From Cycas panzhihuaensis (Eukaryota > Cycadophyta): a stretch of DNA of 64,000 nucleotides. Under the pieces are notes generated by a model. That model was not told the DNA's origin and searched no databases. It was given only the letters and a program-made list of their open reading frames with translations. The stretch spans positions 25,489,741-25,553,740 of the forward strand of contig CM041465.1 in NCBI GenBank assembly GCA_023213395.1, in the 5' to 3' direction. Shown in pieces: positions 22,036-33,420 of this stretch; within the stretch, counting starts at the first letter, position 1; each line of letters opens with the position of its first letter. The position numbers were made by a program, and so were the translations under genes.

Positions 22036-24117
22036 GTGTTTGGCAGGCAGTTATCACGGTAGACAATCACGAGAACATCGGTGTGGTGATGACAAGCCTC
22101 ATCGAGATGATGTCTTGAGGAGATCGACAGATATTAGGGAGATGTGGCCTACTGAAGGCCATATGGATGCCACAATACACTTAAGACTAGTGTCTCCTAG
22201 TTAACATAGTCTCACACTGGGATTGTAGGTGGCATGTGTTCCACCTCCCCCAAGTGGGGGATGCTACTATCACACCCGAAGATATTAAGAGGATCTTGGG
22301 GGTACTGGCAGTAGGGGCACTAACGTCGCTAGAGGAATTATATAGCAATGATGTGGCACATAGGGAGGCAGCTACCTACTTTATAGGTTAAGATAGGTGG
22401 GAGAGGAGAGGTATACCTATACAGAGCATGGTTATGTCGTGAATTCCTCGGGTGAGGAAGTTGATCACACTATGCATTCTGTATCAGATATCCTTGAAAC
22501 AAAACTATAGACACATACCTAGTAGATGGATGGAGACAGTGAGGAGATATGAGGCCAGGGAGAGGATGGACTAGGCTACTTTGATAGCAACAAACCTGAT
22601 TGCCTAGTTAGACACTATCAAGGTGGCCGAGAGAGGAGGTTTATCGTACAACACATTGTTGCAGTGCTATTTTTTCGATCACTTTAGAGTAGTGGCACCG
22701 ACAGGAGGGCCACACCTTATCTTAGTGTGGGCTCCTATGGTCCACATATGGTAGAATTAGTTTAGGGGGACCGAGGATTAGGCACATGTCTGACGCTCAA
22801 TGGAGGCTACATCATTGGACCTCCTCACCATGGTAGATTACATGATAGACCCATATAGAGGGGTGAGGTGGGACAGTAACGACGAGGCAGGCAAAGAAGG
22901 AGGAGTTGGAGGTGGCCCAGGAGGGGATGATGACAATGATGGGGGTTGTGGGGCAAACCCATCAAGAGAAGTAGGTGGTGAGGCAGGTCTATCAGGGACC
23001 GCCAGGGGAGAGGTAGGACCTTCAGGAGTCGCAAGAGGAGAGGCAGGCCCTTCGAGAGCTGCAGGGAGAGGTAGGCCACCATGGATGCTAATCAAGAGAC
23101 TGAGGATAGTCGAGAGAGCTTGAGCAGTGGCAGAGGCTATAGTTGAGGAGGGTGGAGGCGATGCTCCAACAGTCCAGGCTATTAGTGAGGTGGTACCAGA
23201 GAAGAGGAGGTACCAGTAGCTAGGAGAGGTCCTAAGGAGGAGGTGATCGTCTGAGTCAAGGAACTGGTAATCCTAGTAGGTGAGACGCTACCATTCCCTA
23301 TCATCTTTCGATCACCAGGCATCTAGATGCTTTGCTTTGATTTGATTTATTTTGTGTACACATATGGATGTACATACTAACATATGGTATGTTAGACTCC
23401 ACAAGAGCAGCGAAGATTGGGAGACTGGTTGAGGCGATAGTCTGAGAGATGTTCCCCAGGCCTACATAGAGGGCAACCTCCCATCCAAGTAGGAGAGGAG
23501 CCATGATCGGCAAGGGCTCACATAACAACATTCACCCCATTGGTAAGGGCTAGAGATGTGTGGGTAGTAGAGTCCCAGGAGCATGAGGCGAGAGTGGGAT
23601 AGCTACAGGACAAGCTAGATGGGACTAGAGAAAAGAGGGATACCCTACGAGGTCAGGTCTAGGCACCAGAGGCTAAGGGAGGAGCAGGTAGCGATGCAGA
23701 GACTCACATCTAAGTTATCGTGCTAGAGGAGCAGCTCCAAGGGATGGAGGAGAGGCTCCAAAGAGAAGAGAGTGAGAGAGATCATATCTAGGCATGATAT
23801 GATCAGCTGGTAGACCAGATGGCGTCGAGGTCATCGTAGAGCAGGACCCATACTCATAAGATGACAATGACCACGAGGAGGCCTTGGGACAAGGGGAGCG
23901 AGGCAAGGAGCTCTCAGAGGCACATGAGGAGTTTAGGAGGTATGTGGTCCCTCGGGGAGAGATCATATAGACTAGGAGATGATGCATCATGAGTAGAGAA
24001 TTACTAGGTAGTAGGATGTATCATGTTTTGATTTGGAAAAGCACTAGACCTCCAAGGAGTCACCATATGTTACCACATGATTGTACTCCTCCCTGCAAGG
24101 ATTCTGGCTTCCCATAG
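22036..24117 (+). pseudogene. Antisense PMD-like gene of element B
   Basis: Read on the plus strand, opposite to B. The segment from about 22,200 has IVSHWD, HVFHLPQVGDATITPEDI at 22,232-22,285, then VRKLI and, after several TAG/TGA stops, QCYFFDHF near 22,680. All are collinear with A's antisense gene. A Gly/Asp/Ser-rich linker (22,800-23,123) follows, then the coiled-coil part with YDQLVDQM near 23,800 and a final CTPPC...stop at 24,115. The FHLP-x-GD-x-TITPEDI block is the best match in the window to the plant mobile domain. Stops sit at Trp/Gln/Arg positions. Seen in two elements, it was a genuine gene of the family. Confidence 0.72.
22981..23070 (+). repeat. Three 30-bp tandem units in the antisense gene linker
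   Basis: Units at 22,981, 23,011 and 23,041 each begin AGGYAGG and end GGRGAG. In frame they encode a repeating GEAGxSGxAR-like decapeptide. No such repeat is visible in the equivalent part of A. Confidence 0.7.
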
Positions 24118-24859
24118 ATGATGTACCATACCATTTGTATGATATGATACATTATGATTTTTATGTATATAGATGGGGCCATTGGTACCCCATTTGATAT
24201 ATGATAGTATGTGATGATACATGATGATGCATTACATTGCATTTGCTTTTGTATGTATGTTTGTGTATACATGTGTATGAGGGTGCACAGGTGCACGAGG
24301 AGCTATAAATCATGATGAGTTTGAGTTGATTATCATATGGCTTGTGTTAGAGGATTGTTTGAGTTATGCACACACTTCCTTTCATGTAGGACCACACTCT
24401 TAGTGGGCACACATGATCACCATGAGCATCGGCGATAGGCATATATGGGGCTAGGAGATAGGGAGCCATACATATCCACGTAGGAGCATAGCAGAATATG
24501 CAAAGGAAGTGCTAGCAGGAAAAGGAGTAATGATACTCAAGCATGCCATCCTAGTTGGGAAGTATTTCTAGGCTTAGGAGTGATGGAGACAACATACCCA
24601 ATTAGGAGGATGGGCCCCCAAAGAAAGGGGGACAAGGGGTTTTGCGGGAGGAACCCAAAAGGAGCGAGAGAGCCACCCTAAACTGCCATTCCACCTGTGA
24701 TTAGGAGGAATGAGGACATGCCTAGGATGGTAGTTTAGGCTCATTTTAGAATGAGAGGGCCACCCTAAACTGCCATTCCGCCAGTGATTAGGAGGAATAG
24801 GGGTGCACTTAGGGTGGTAGTTTAGGCTCATTTTAGAGCGAAGGGAGAGAGAGAAGTGG
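24118..24859. repeat. B spacer with an 87-bp tandem duplication
   Basis: Two tandem copies, 24,667-24,753 and 24,754-24,839, each contain CCACCCTAAACTGCCATTCC followed by GGATGGTAGTTTAGG-type sequence. The arms CCTAAACTGCCAT and ATGGTAGTTTAGG can pair with one mismatch, so each unit can form a hairpin. A has a single degenerate unit at 10,312-10,385. The rest (24,118-24,660) is AT-rich and shows no gene. Confidence 0.7.
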
Positions 24860-24925
24860 TCATGCGTAAAATTGAGATAGATGACAAAGGATAGGCCCCG
24901 TGTGGCTAGGCCTATAAGCAAAATG
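24860..24925 (-). pseudogene. Integrase C-terminal tail remnant of element B
   Basis: On the minus strand the frame ends QFYA-stop at 24,860, like KFYA-stop in A, and is preceded by AYRPSHTG where A has AYRIATLEG. It is the only trace of pol between protease and antisense gene. The RT remnant seen in A at 9,902-10,160 is not found. Confidence 0.55.
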
Positions 24926-25195
24926 ATTTTGGTTGGCACCCGATGAGTGTAGTGGGCCTAACACATGACGAATCATATGGCAAGGTCACATCTGAGTAGG
25001 AGTGGCTCCGGTCCTAGGTAAGGATCTAGAGCGTGAAGAAGAAGTACATCCATAAGTGGCTAGTGGATGCAGATGCCTATGCGAAGCCACTGGGGGAGGG
25101 CAAAAAGATGAATGAATTGGTTGGTTCAGAACGACCAGCTCAAGAGCTAATGTAGAATGAATAAGAGTAGGAATATCTAATTAGGATATCTCTCT
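24926..25195 (+). other. Unassigned plus-strand ORF remnant
   Basis: One plus-strand frame (codon start 24,934) gives protein-like text broken only by TAG/TAA codons: GWHPMSVVGLTHDESYGK, then VKKKYIHKWLVDADAYAKPL and a short remainder. The minus strand here does not match A. I do not recognise the protein. It could be a captured fragment, part of a longer antisense transcript, or a chance open frame. Confidence 0.3.
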
Positions 25196-25564
25196 AAGTG
25201 TGTGTGAAACTAGGGTGACACGCTGAGGAGGGGGCTTATAACTCTTGCTATCTGACTCAGAATCACCTATGACGGCTAAGTAACCATAATTACCTACACT
25301 AATAGGGGCAAACCTGACTAGGTTTGGCTCATGACAAGGCATAGGTTCCAACTGATCAAGGTCAGTCTCCTAAAATAGAGGCCCCATGAAAGGGATAGCC
25401 TCCTCAAGATCACCATCTTCATTATTGAAGACAGTTTGGTAGGCTGGATGAGAAGTGTGAGATGGCATAGGCTCATGGGTGATAACTTTAACTCATCCTT
25501 CATGGATAAATTTAAGTTGCCCCTAATGTAAGGAGCATATTGCTCTCATTTGGTCAAGCCACAA
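25196..25564 (-). pseudogene. B protease-to-RT linker remnant
   Basis: The minus-strand text near 25,325-25,220 (FAPISVGNYGYL-like) aligns with A's linker at 9,250-9,350, followed by divergent acidic sequence. A short frame at 25,318-25,503 is the remaining open piece. No domain recognised. Confidence 0.5.
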
Positions 25565-26263
25565 TCAGCCCAGTAAGAGGTTGTACTCCACATCGATATC
25601 AAGTACGATAACTTTAACAGAAACGATCTTCCCTCCTAATGTGAGAGAAAGGAAGGCTGCCCCTAAGGGGGACTTCTCAGCCCTGTCATACCCTTGCCAT
25701 TTCCAAGGGACAGACTCAAGAGCTACTATACCCAACTCCTTGAGCATGCACACTGGCATAGTATTAATTAAGGATCCATTATCTATGATGGTCCTCTTTA
25801 TGATAAATTTGGCAGTGTTAATGGAAATGACAAATGGGTAATGCAAAAGCTTCTCCCATTTACTCGAAGATGGGAGATGTTGGGGATTGAATTAGATGAT
25901 AGGTGGTCCATGGGAGGTGGCACCTACCACATGGATGGAAGTATCTTGTTGGCCAAGAGCTTCAAGAAGAAGAGTGTGTTGCTCAGGATAGCTTCTCAAG
26001 ACATCCATAAAGGACATCCCTGCAGCGACGGTGTGGAGCTCATCAATGATAGAGAAGGGCTTCCCCTTCGTGGTAGGTTGGGGAAGTGCCCTTTGAAAAT
26101 TGTAATAGCCAAGGCACATGGGAATGGTCTTGGGAAGCATGAGAATTTCCAGAGGAGGGACCTCTAGAAGAGGATCAGGGTGAGGTGTGGAAGAAGATGC
26201 GTCGTTTGCCTCTTTAGTTGCTTGAGACCTGGTTAGGGCGCACAATGGTGTAGTCTCAAGCAT
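25565..26263 (-). pseudogene. Element B protease, split by stops and frameshift
   Basis: The N-terminal part at 26,263-25,892 (FSIIDELHTVAAGMSFMDVLRS) and the catalytic part at 25,846-25,565 (IIDNGSLINTMP, WKWQGYDRAEKSPLG, EYNLLLG) align with A's protease along its whole length. The DNGS loop is conserved between the two, so Asp-Asn-Gly is the family form and not an error. The LLGRPW end is lost to stops. Confidence 0.82.
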
Positions 26264-28607
26264 CTGGATGACCTTCTTTCCCTTGTTTTGGGATTGAGAA
26301 GGTGAAGGAGTACAATGGTCGGGAGAACCAGAGGAAGAGGATAGATTCCTTACACCCTTCCCTTTAGCTTGCGAAGGGTGAGGGTTTGGGGATCTTCCTC
26401 TATTTTAGTTATTCTTTTGTTGGTTATTGTGATCATGTTCCCCATGTTTAGGAAAGGGATCTCTATGGGCAGGCTAGTCTAAGTTAGGCCTAGATGCCCA
26501 TTAGGGGGAAGAATCACATTGTGGGGAAGCTGTAGGGTGTTGGGCCTAACACTATGAATCTTCGTGGAAATATTCTCCATGGATGGAATACCACTTCTTC
26601 TCAAGGGAGAAATCAGGCTTCCTCGCTTGAGAAGACTGGGTGTTACCACCCTTGGAGGGAGCAGCTTGAGAAGCCTAGTGGACTTGTTTATGTAAGTAGA
26701 GGATGAAGGAGCCTAGAATTTGAGCTCCTTCATGGTACGTTTGAATGAATATATGGCGAAAGTGAGAGGATCTAAGGTCTTCTCAGTTGGATAGGAGGAA
26801 GACCTAGTAGGCTACTAGATTTTAGTCTCTCGGGGTGGTGGAGGTATCTCACGTCGTTGTGAGGGATTTAGAAGTTTCTTGAGTCTGGCTTGGAACTCAA
26901 TGGCCTTAAGCTGCAAGCACTTGGCTATGGCAAAGTCACACATAGTTGCCCCCATTTTAAGGACTTTGACGTGGACTTTTGGGTAAAGAGCATTGACAAA
27001 GAGGTCCCTCTTTAACTCCTCAGGCAGAGTTGCCTTGGTGGAATGAAGAAGGTCATGAAAGAGTCTCATAAAGTCACGATTTATCTTATTATAACCTTGT
27101 TTAAGATAGAGGAGGGCTTTCATTCCACTCTTGAATGGACGGGCTATGCCAAAATAGTTGACAAATTTATCCACGAGTTATTGGAATGAAAAGATAGAAT
27201 GTAGGTGATAAAACCACTTAAGGGCATTACCTTAAAGGAATTGTAGAAAATGTTTTATAAGAATGTGGTCATAGGTCTAGTAATCGACACATGCCATAGA
27301 AAAACTACAAACATGCTCTGTTGGGTCCTATGATAAACTCCCATTAAATTTGGGGACCTCAGGAGGATGAGGCAGTAAGTTGGTTCTTAGTGCCTTGATG
27401 GATATGGGCATCAATCTATAGTCCATAAAGGGGTATGCCCTTGACTGGACCATAGGGTCAATAGAAGCTGGAAGAGGAGGTGGGCAAGGTTGCTTGAATC
27501 CTCCTTGGAGGGTTTGGTTTGAAAGGAAATGTTGTCCTCTGATTGTTTAGTGAGAGGATACGATTCCCATATTCGAAGGGGTATGCATAGGAGCAGATGG
27601 ATGTGACAAACCTATTCCTCCTTCATGGAAATCCTCCTTGTTAGAAAGGAGCTTGAGGGAAAGTGCCTTGGGAGGGGGCTTTCCCTCCTTGCAAAGGTGC
27701 AACATGAGGTGCAACACAGGATGATGGAAAAGAGGGGTAAGGGACCAGGTTTTGCCCGTATGGGCTATCCGTGGGTGGTACGACCCCATATGGGTGCAAA
27801 GGGTCCACCCCATAAGCTGGAAGAAAATTTCCCTTATTGTGCCCCAATAGTTGAGAGGTGTAACTGTGAGGCATGTAAAGAGAAGAGTCCCTATGCTAGA
27901 GTTGAGAGTGTGTAGGGGTGGGCCCCACACGGTTAGAAGTAGGGACACATGTGAGTCTTGTAGGTCTAGTAGGTGGTGGATAGACTATTGTTGGTGGAGG
28001 AATAGTCATTTGACTAGACGGGGGCATGCTCAACCCAAGTTAGGAAGAAGGCATGCCTTGGGTAGTCCCCAAGGAGTATAAATCATGGGGAGAGGAAGGT
28101 GAAGTGAGAGGTAGGCTCATCATAGGTAGGGAAGTTGAATGGGATGAGCGAGGCAAGGGAGACGTAGACAAAGGAAGCACAACGCTTCGCAACATGTTCT
28201 CGAACCACTTAGGGTGTGGTTAGAGATGGGCGACCTGGAAACATTGGCTAAGGGCTTCTACTACATCAGTGGAAGGGGTATCTGCTTCATCGTAAGAGGT
28301 GGATAGAACCTCATATGAAGTGGACCCCGTAGGATGATCCTCATAAGAGTCACCATTATGGTGGTGAAACTCTAGAGGGGATGAAGCCTCTAGTTCATGA
28401 GTAGAGAGATGGTGGGGTTGTGGGTGTTGCTGATCAACTGGATAAAAGGTAAGATCCTCACCCTCTTGGGTGGACCCTTGAAAGGAGGTAGAAGTCTCAA
28501 GCAAATCAAACACATAAGCATGATATGCCTAATCTAAAGGAAACCCCTCCATAGTCGAATCAGGATTCGATGCAGGAAGGGAGTGATATAGGGAGTCTTC
28601 CAATAGC
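26264..28607 (-). pseudogene. Element B gag, decayed
   Basis: From the N-terminal SLYHSLPAS region (about 28,600) through FDLLETSTSFQGS (28,513-28,220), the Pro/Gly-rich YGVDPLHPYG part (27,874-27,641) and the Gag core (27,174-26,815; SGMKALLYLKQGYNKINRDF), it runs to the zinc finger near 26,600. The finger now reads WYSIHGEYFHEDS, with its Cys ligands changed to Tyr. It is collinear with A's gag and D's fragment. Many stops are CAG, TGG or CGA changed to TAG or TGA. Confidence 0.85.
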
Positions 28608-28788
28608 GGATGTAGACCTTGTAAGTGACGTGAGAATCATCACATACAAGTTCTACCTATTGGTTGGAAGAAAGGAGATATAAAGTGGTATACACGTTGG
28701 GGGCTGCCCAATAAAACTAAAAGGGAGAGCTACCAAGAGGAAGTAGCACCAACATGAAGGGGGAAAGAATGATTCCCTTACTAGTGGG

Positions 28789-28806
28789 TCCCCAGTATGG
28801 TCGCCA
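28789..28806 (-). other. Element B primer binding site
   Basis: On the minus strand this reads TGGCGACCATACTGGGGA, one base after the LTR end CCA at 28,808. It is the best-preserved PBS of the three Tat-like elements. Confidence 0.75.
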
Positions 28807-28807
28807 G

Positions 28808-31800
28808 TGGAATTGCATCTATGGAATGGTAACCACACTCAGTTAGGATTGGGTTAATCAATGAAGAGTTTCAGAATCTAAGGTCAATTCGGCAAGTGAG
28901 AGAGATCACCTGCATAGGGCATCCATGCGTCAGAACATAGGTTCGAGACTCACGAATGACACACAACTCCCTGCTAAATAACTTAGGCTTTGGTTCTGAG
29001 GGTAGAAAGAGTGAGGGATATCCTCAGTTTCTTGAGTAACCTCAAGAAGTAGGTCCTCCCATCTTTAGATGACCAAAGGAAGGAGGAGAGGGAAAGTGAG
29101 GGAATATAAAGGGGACAACTTTAGTGGAGAGAGAGTGTGACACACACACACATGAGATTAAAGAGAGGGCTAATCTCATGGGTTGAGTATCGACCTAAAG
29201 GGGGATACCTGAATGGTTTAATCAAACTGAGTAGAGACGACTAAGAGGGCAGTCCTAGGGAAAGGGGTGTCCTCAAGGTGCTAGAACTAAGGGGGTCTTG
29301 GGAATATATATCAAATAAGGAGTGTCTCAAAGTTTGTGTTTACTGGTTGTAAAAGTGGTGTGGTGTATGCAACGATGTATCCTTATATGTAAAAGGGCAA
29401 CTTTTCAAAATAATAAGATAATGCAAGACTCACTCTTATTTATTCACACATATATCCTTACTCTCTTTCTTTTTTCGAATGCAAAAAGTAAAAAAGAGGA
29501 AGGATGTGAATGACCACTATGCTATGCAAGGCATATGTAAAAGGTGTGAATTTTCTAAGCAATGCAATGAAATGAACATATAAATATGCAAGATTCTTTC
29601 TACATGCACTTTCCTATGAAAGTAAGCAAACTACTTGGTAGTAAATAACTAAAACTAGTTCTTCTTCTTTTCCTTTTTCCAAATAATGTAGGGATGAAGG
29701 GGGGAAAGAAAGAGAGGAAAATGAAACAAGAAAAGCCCAAGGCATACCTGGAATATGATGGTTAAAGCAGCATTGTCCTTATTATGCTCGTCACCCTCAT
29801 CTTTCTCCAGTCATATACAGCACAAGATGGTGCTGACGAAGAAAGGAGGGGTTCCTCTTACCTTCCCCAAGTCAAAAGAAAATAAATAGAAAGGAAAGCG
29901 ATGCAAGAAAAGGTAAAAAATTGATACAACTTTAACTTATGATTTAGAGAGCAAAATAAATACTGGTCATAAAGATGGAGACGTACTTGGAGCGAGATTC
30001 CCTTTACTCCCTACGTACGGTAAGGTACCATGTAAATCAAACCAAGTTCACCATTTCCCAAGGGGTGGAAAGTATACGTGAGATATATACACAATATAAC
30101 AAGTAACATGATCACTGATTCTCAACCAACAAGAATGTTTTTCACTACAACATTACTCCTTGTTCCTTTTATACCATTTAGCAAATAATATGGGGAAAAG
30201 GGGGGTAAAGAGAGGAGGATGGATAGCCTCAGAGTGGCTAACCCTCTGAATTGGGCGTGCTCCATGCTGTCTAAGTACTAGAAGAGATGAGGTAAGGTGA
30301 ATGCAAGAAACTCTTGAGATACAAGTCAGAAAGGAAGGGAAAATGTTGCCAATGTTATCATTGTTGCCATGGTTGCAATGTGTAACTATTTCAACCTTGA
30401 TAAGGTGTAAGCCAAAAGGTGTAGGAATCTACAGAATTGAGGGCTAGAGTTCCCTCATATAGGACTTGTAAAGCTGGTTGTGAGCACAGCAAGAGGCTGC
30501 CTACGCTACTGCCAAGAGTGGTCTTCTTTGTAATGGTCTTTTGGGAGCTCAAGGAAAGCACCGAGGAAGAAGAGACGAGGAGAGAAGGGGGATGACCTTG
30601 AGGAGGAGGCCTACAAAGTGTGAACCCTACCTTTTCTCCTTTCACTCTCAGTGAGAATTTATTCTTTGCTACCCCCTTGCAGTAACCAGGAAAGAACCGA
30701 GAGAAAAATAAAAGGGATAAGCAGGATGGGGAGGGCTTGCCTCCCACTTATAATAAAAACTGAAGGAAAAAATGTTATAAGAATGCTAAGAAATGATGTC
30801 TATATTACTTAAAACAAAAGAAGGACAAAGCTTTGGCTCAGGAGTACCTGGGATAGGTAGATCAGAGGTAGATCTACCAATAAAGCAGGGGAGAGAGACC
30901 CACTCTATAGGGTTTGTGGATGAAACCAAGAAGAGCAGCAAACCAATAGGAGGTTGGAGTGGAGAGAATAGATCCAAGCTTGATGAAGCACTTGGAGCAT
31001 GTCCTTCCCTTTGCTGGGTGTGTCACAGGCCTATAACAACTTGCAGGATAGTTTTCTGAGGAAGTGCTAAGAGAGTTAAGTGAAAGACAGTCTCAAAGAG
31101 AAAAAAATTATGTTTTTTTTGGGTTTTAAACAAAACCCTAGCTCAAGTGAGTGATTAGGGTTTGACTAGGGCCAAGAATATGACTTAGCCATGTGGTAGC
31201 TTTACAATACATGTGAAATTTACCATGACAGATTAAAAAAAAAAAGGTTTATGATAGTAGCCTCGCGGTACTGCAAAGTCTACCATGGTACCGTGATATC
31301 TATCATGGTGTGGTGACAAAATAAGAAAAATAAAGAGAAGAAGGAGTTGGGAGCCCTAAAGGAAGGTACCCCAGGCCTAGGAGGGCCTGACCCTCTATCC
31401 AGATGGCTGGGGACAGTCATGAGTGAGAAATGACCTACGCTGGATGGAGCACCAAAGAGATAGAGTTCCTAAGAAGTTGGCAAATGGGTAGGAATATACC
31501 AATCAGACCCAACAAGGTGCTAAAAGCTAACATGTGACAATGGGGTTATGAACGGATCACAAGGGCTAGTCGGTACTTGAGACAACATGGAGATGTGTAT
31601 GAGGGTTACAAAGTGCCATTGGGATCCATGTCCTGAGATCATCATAGGTTAGAGTAGTGCTAAGCAATATGATCAAGCATCAGATGCAAGATGGTCACTT
31701 AAATGAATCAATCAATCATGCAGTGGAAAATAGATGCTTCGATTTATCTTTCTGGAGAAGTGATAAAAGAAAAAGATAGAAGCGTACTTATACTTACCTG

Positions 31801-31840
31801 AGTCAACTCACCAAAACCCATTCCCAGTAGTTGGGAAACA
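28808..31840 (-). repeat. Element B 5' LTR (3,033 bp)
   Basis: Starts at 31,840 on the minus strand with TGTTTCCCAACTACTGGGAA and ends AATTCCA at 28,808. It contains CTCAGGTAAGT near 31,800. Its inner half aligns with D at 1,553-1,900 and its outer part with 18,640-19,860. The right flank is AAGAC in the copia gag of E, which reads GAAGAC in the unbroken relative H at about 47,990. Small ORFs inside are not conserved. Confidence 0.88.
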
Positions 31841-32863
31841 AAGACCATACATTTCCATGAGTTGGTGAAGCAAGGACCTCAAAAGAGGCTTGGGAGGTCT
31901 TGAAGAACACATATGAAGAAGTAGCTACAGTGAAGTTATAAATATTAAGGATGGAGTTTGAAAATAATTGGATAACCTACAATGAATTAGTGAATGACTA
32001 TATCACAAAGATATAAGATATGTTGAATCAAATAAGAGCTCTTACAAAAGAATTGATTAAATAATAACTTATTAAAAGGATCCTAAGAAGCGCTAGATAA
32101 ATTATAAAGTTTGAGATGGCAGTCACAAGTATTAAAATGTTAACAAATATAACCAAGATGAAGAATGACAAGTTAAGTGGTATATTACTTGTAGTTGAAG
32201 GAAAAAAAGATTTAATCAAAACATTAGAATGTGTATTCTCCTTTAAGGAAAGAACTAGAAGTTACAAAGGTTGACATAAATTTTATCATGTAGGATCCTG
32301 AAGTGGACGAAGACAAAATTTTGAAATAAAAGAATAAAATATTAGAGGAATATACCAACTTTTAAGAGGTTTAGGTCAAAGTCTAAGAGGACAAGGAAGA
32401 AGTCCAATTCAAATTCTAAGAGAGAGTGAAGTCAAAGATAAAGTAAAGATGGAGGTCCTATCTAATGTACCTATTGTCAAAGGCTTAGACACTTAGAAAT
32501 TAATTGGTACTTCAAGAAGTCAAACTTGGAGAAGAAAGAGGAAAATGCAATTATTAAAGAACTAAGTAGGAAGAATAAATTATTTCTTTCTAGCCTAATG
32601 GCCTATGAAGATTAATAAGATTAGCATATTGAGTCAAGTTATTTGAAGTATATGGCTTATAATAAGGAATGGTTTAAGAAGTTAGATAATTCTTAAATAG
32701 GTAAAAATATTTTTTAAGATAATATGATTGAAGAAGCTAAAAAAAGAGGTGAAGTTGATATATAAATAGAAAATGGAGAAATTATGTACATAAGTGATAT
32801 GCTTCATGTTTTTACTCTCAAGAAGAATTTATTATTAATAGGCCAAATAATGAAATAAAATTA
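31841..32863 (+). pseudogene. Copia element E, gag to protease part (left piece)
   Basis: Collinear with H at 47,990-49,010 at high similarity: KTLQILR/KFE-like Gag segments, a degraded CCHC (near 32,470) and the protease-start region ending in NKEWF. Stops occur in every frame. B inserted just upstream and F just downstream, so this is a middle fragment of an old Ty1/copia element whose 5' part lies left of the window. Confidence 0.75.
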
Positions 32864-33420
32864 TGTTAACATGGTAGTTTGGTTTGTCTTTTTACTAAGT
32901 TTTGACCTTAATAAAAATATATCAATGTGCATTTGATTTTGTGTCATGTGGATTAAGTTGGACAGATGAACGCCCTTTCGAAAAGTCACATACTTTAGAA
33001 TATGCCTTTTGATATATTCCTTTTATAATTTGATATTATAAAAGGATCCTTAGACCATTAATATATCACATATTACATAGCGTGAAGTATATTGAAGGTA
33101 TTTAATACATTTTGAAGCATTTTAAAGTGCTATTCAAGCATATTTTTAGTTGAATCTGACTTAGACACCATGCCATAATACTATGAGAGGAATTTCCTTA
33201 GTTCTTTAAAGTTTTTTTAATACTTTTGAGGATAATTTAAGGCTTGTTGTTGAGAGGAAAACAATTAATAAGCCACCTAGAGTGTGTATAGTCGTTATTT
33301 AGGGTTCCCTTAGTGAGTGTGCATGAGCTAGAGGAGACCACAATGGTGCACTTTTATTTAAGAAGTCTATAAGACTATCATCTGGTATTTTTCGACTCAT
33401 GTTGAAACCTATTTCTCGAG

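Larger units (their letters stand above)
18620..31840 (-). mobile_element. Tat/Ogre-like LTR retrotransposon B, minus strand, left end split by D
   Basis: The 5' LTR is 28,808-31,840, the PBS 28,789-28,806, the internal region 19,861-28,788 and the 3' LTR starts at 19,860. D interrupts the 3' LTR at 18,620, so its remainder lies beyond the window. The internal length (about 8.9 kb) nearly equals A's, and the gene order is the same: gag, protease, integrase tail, antisense PMD-like gene, RNase H. RT and the integrase core are missing here too. All frames carry stops and the CG content is low. The 31,840 end abuts copia element E. Confidence 0.9.

Noticed and set aside
22825-23095. Minus-strand leucine/proline-rich ORFs of 85 codons
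   Set aside because: They are the complement of the repetitive Gly/Ser/Arg linker of the antisense gene and have no homologue in A.
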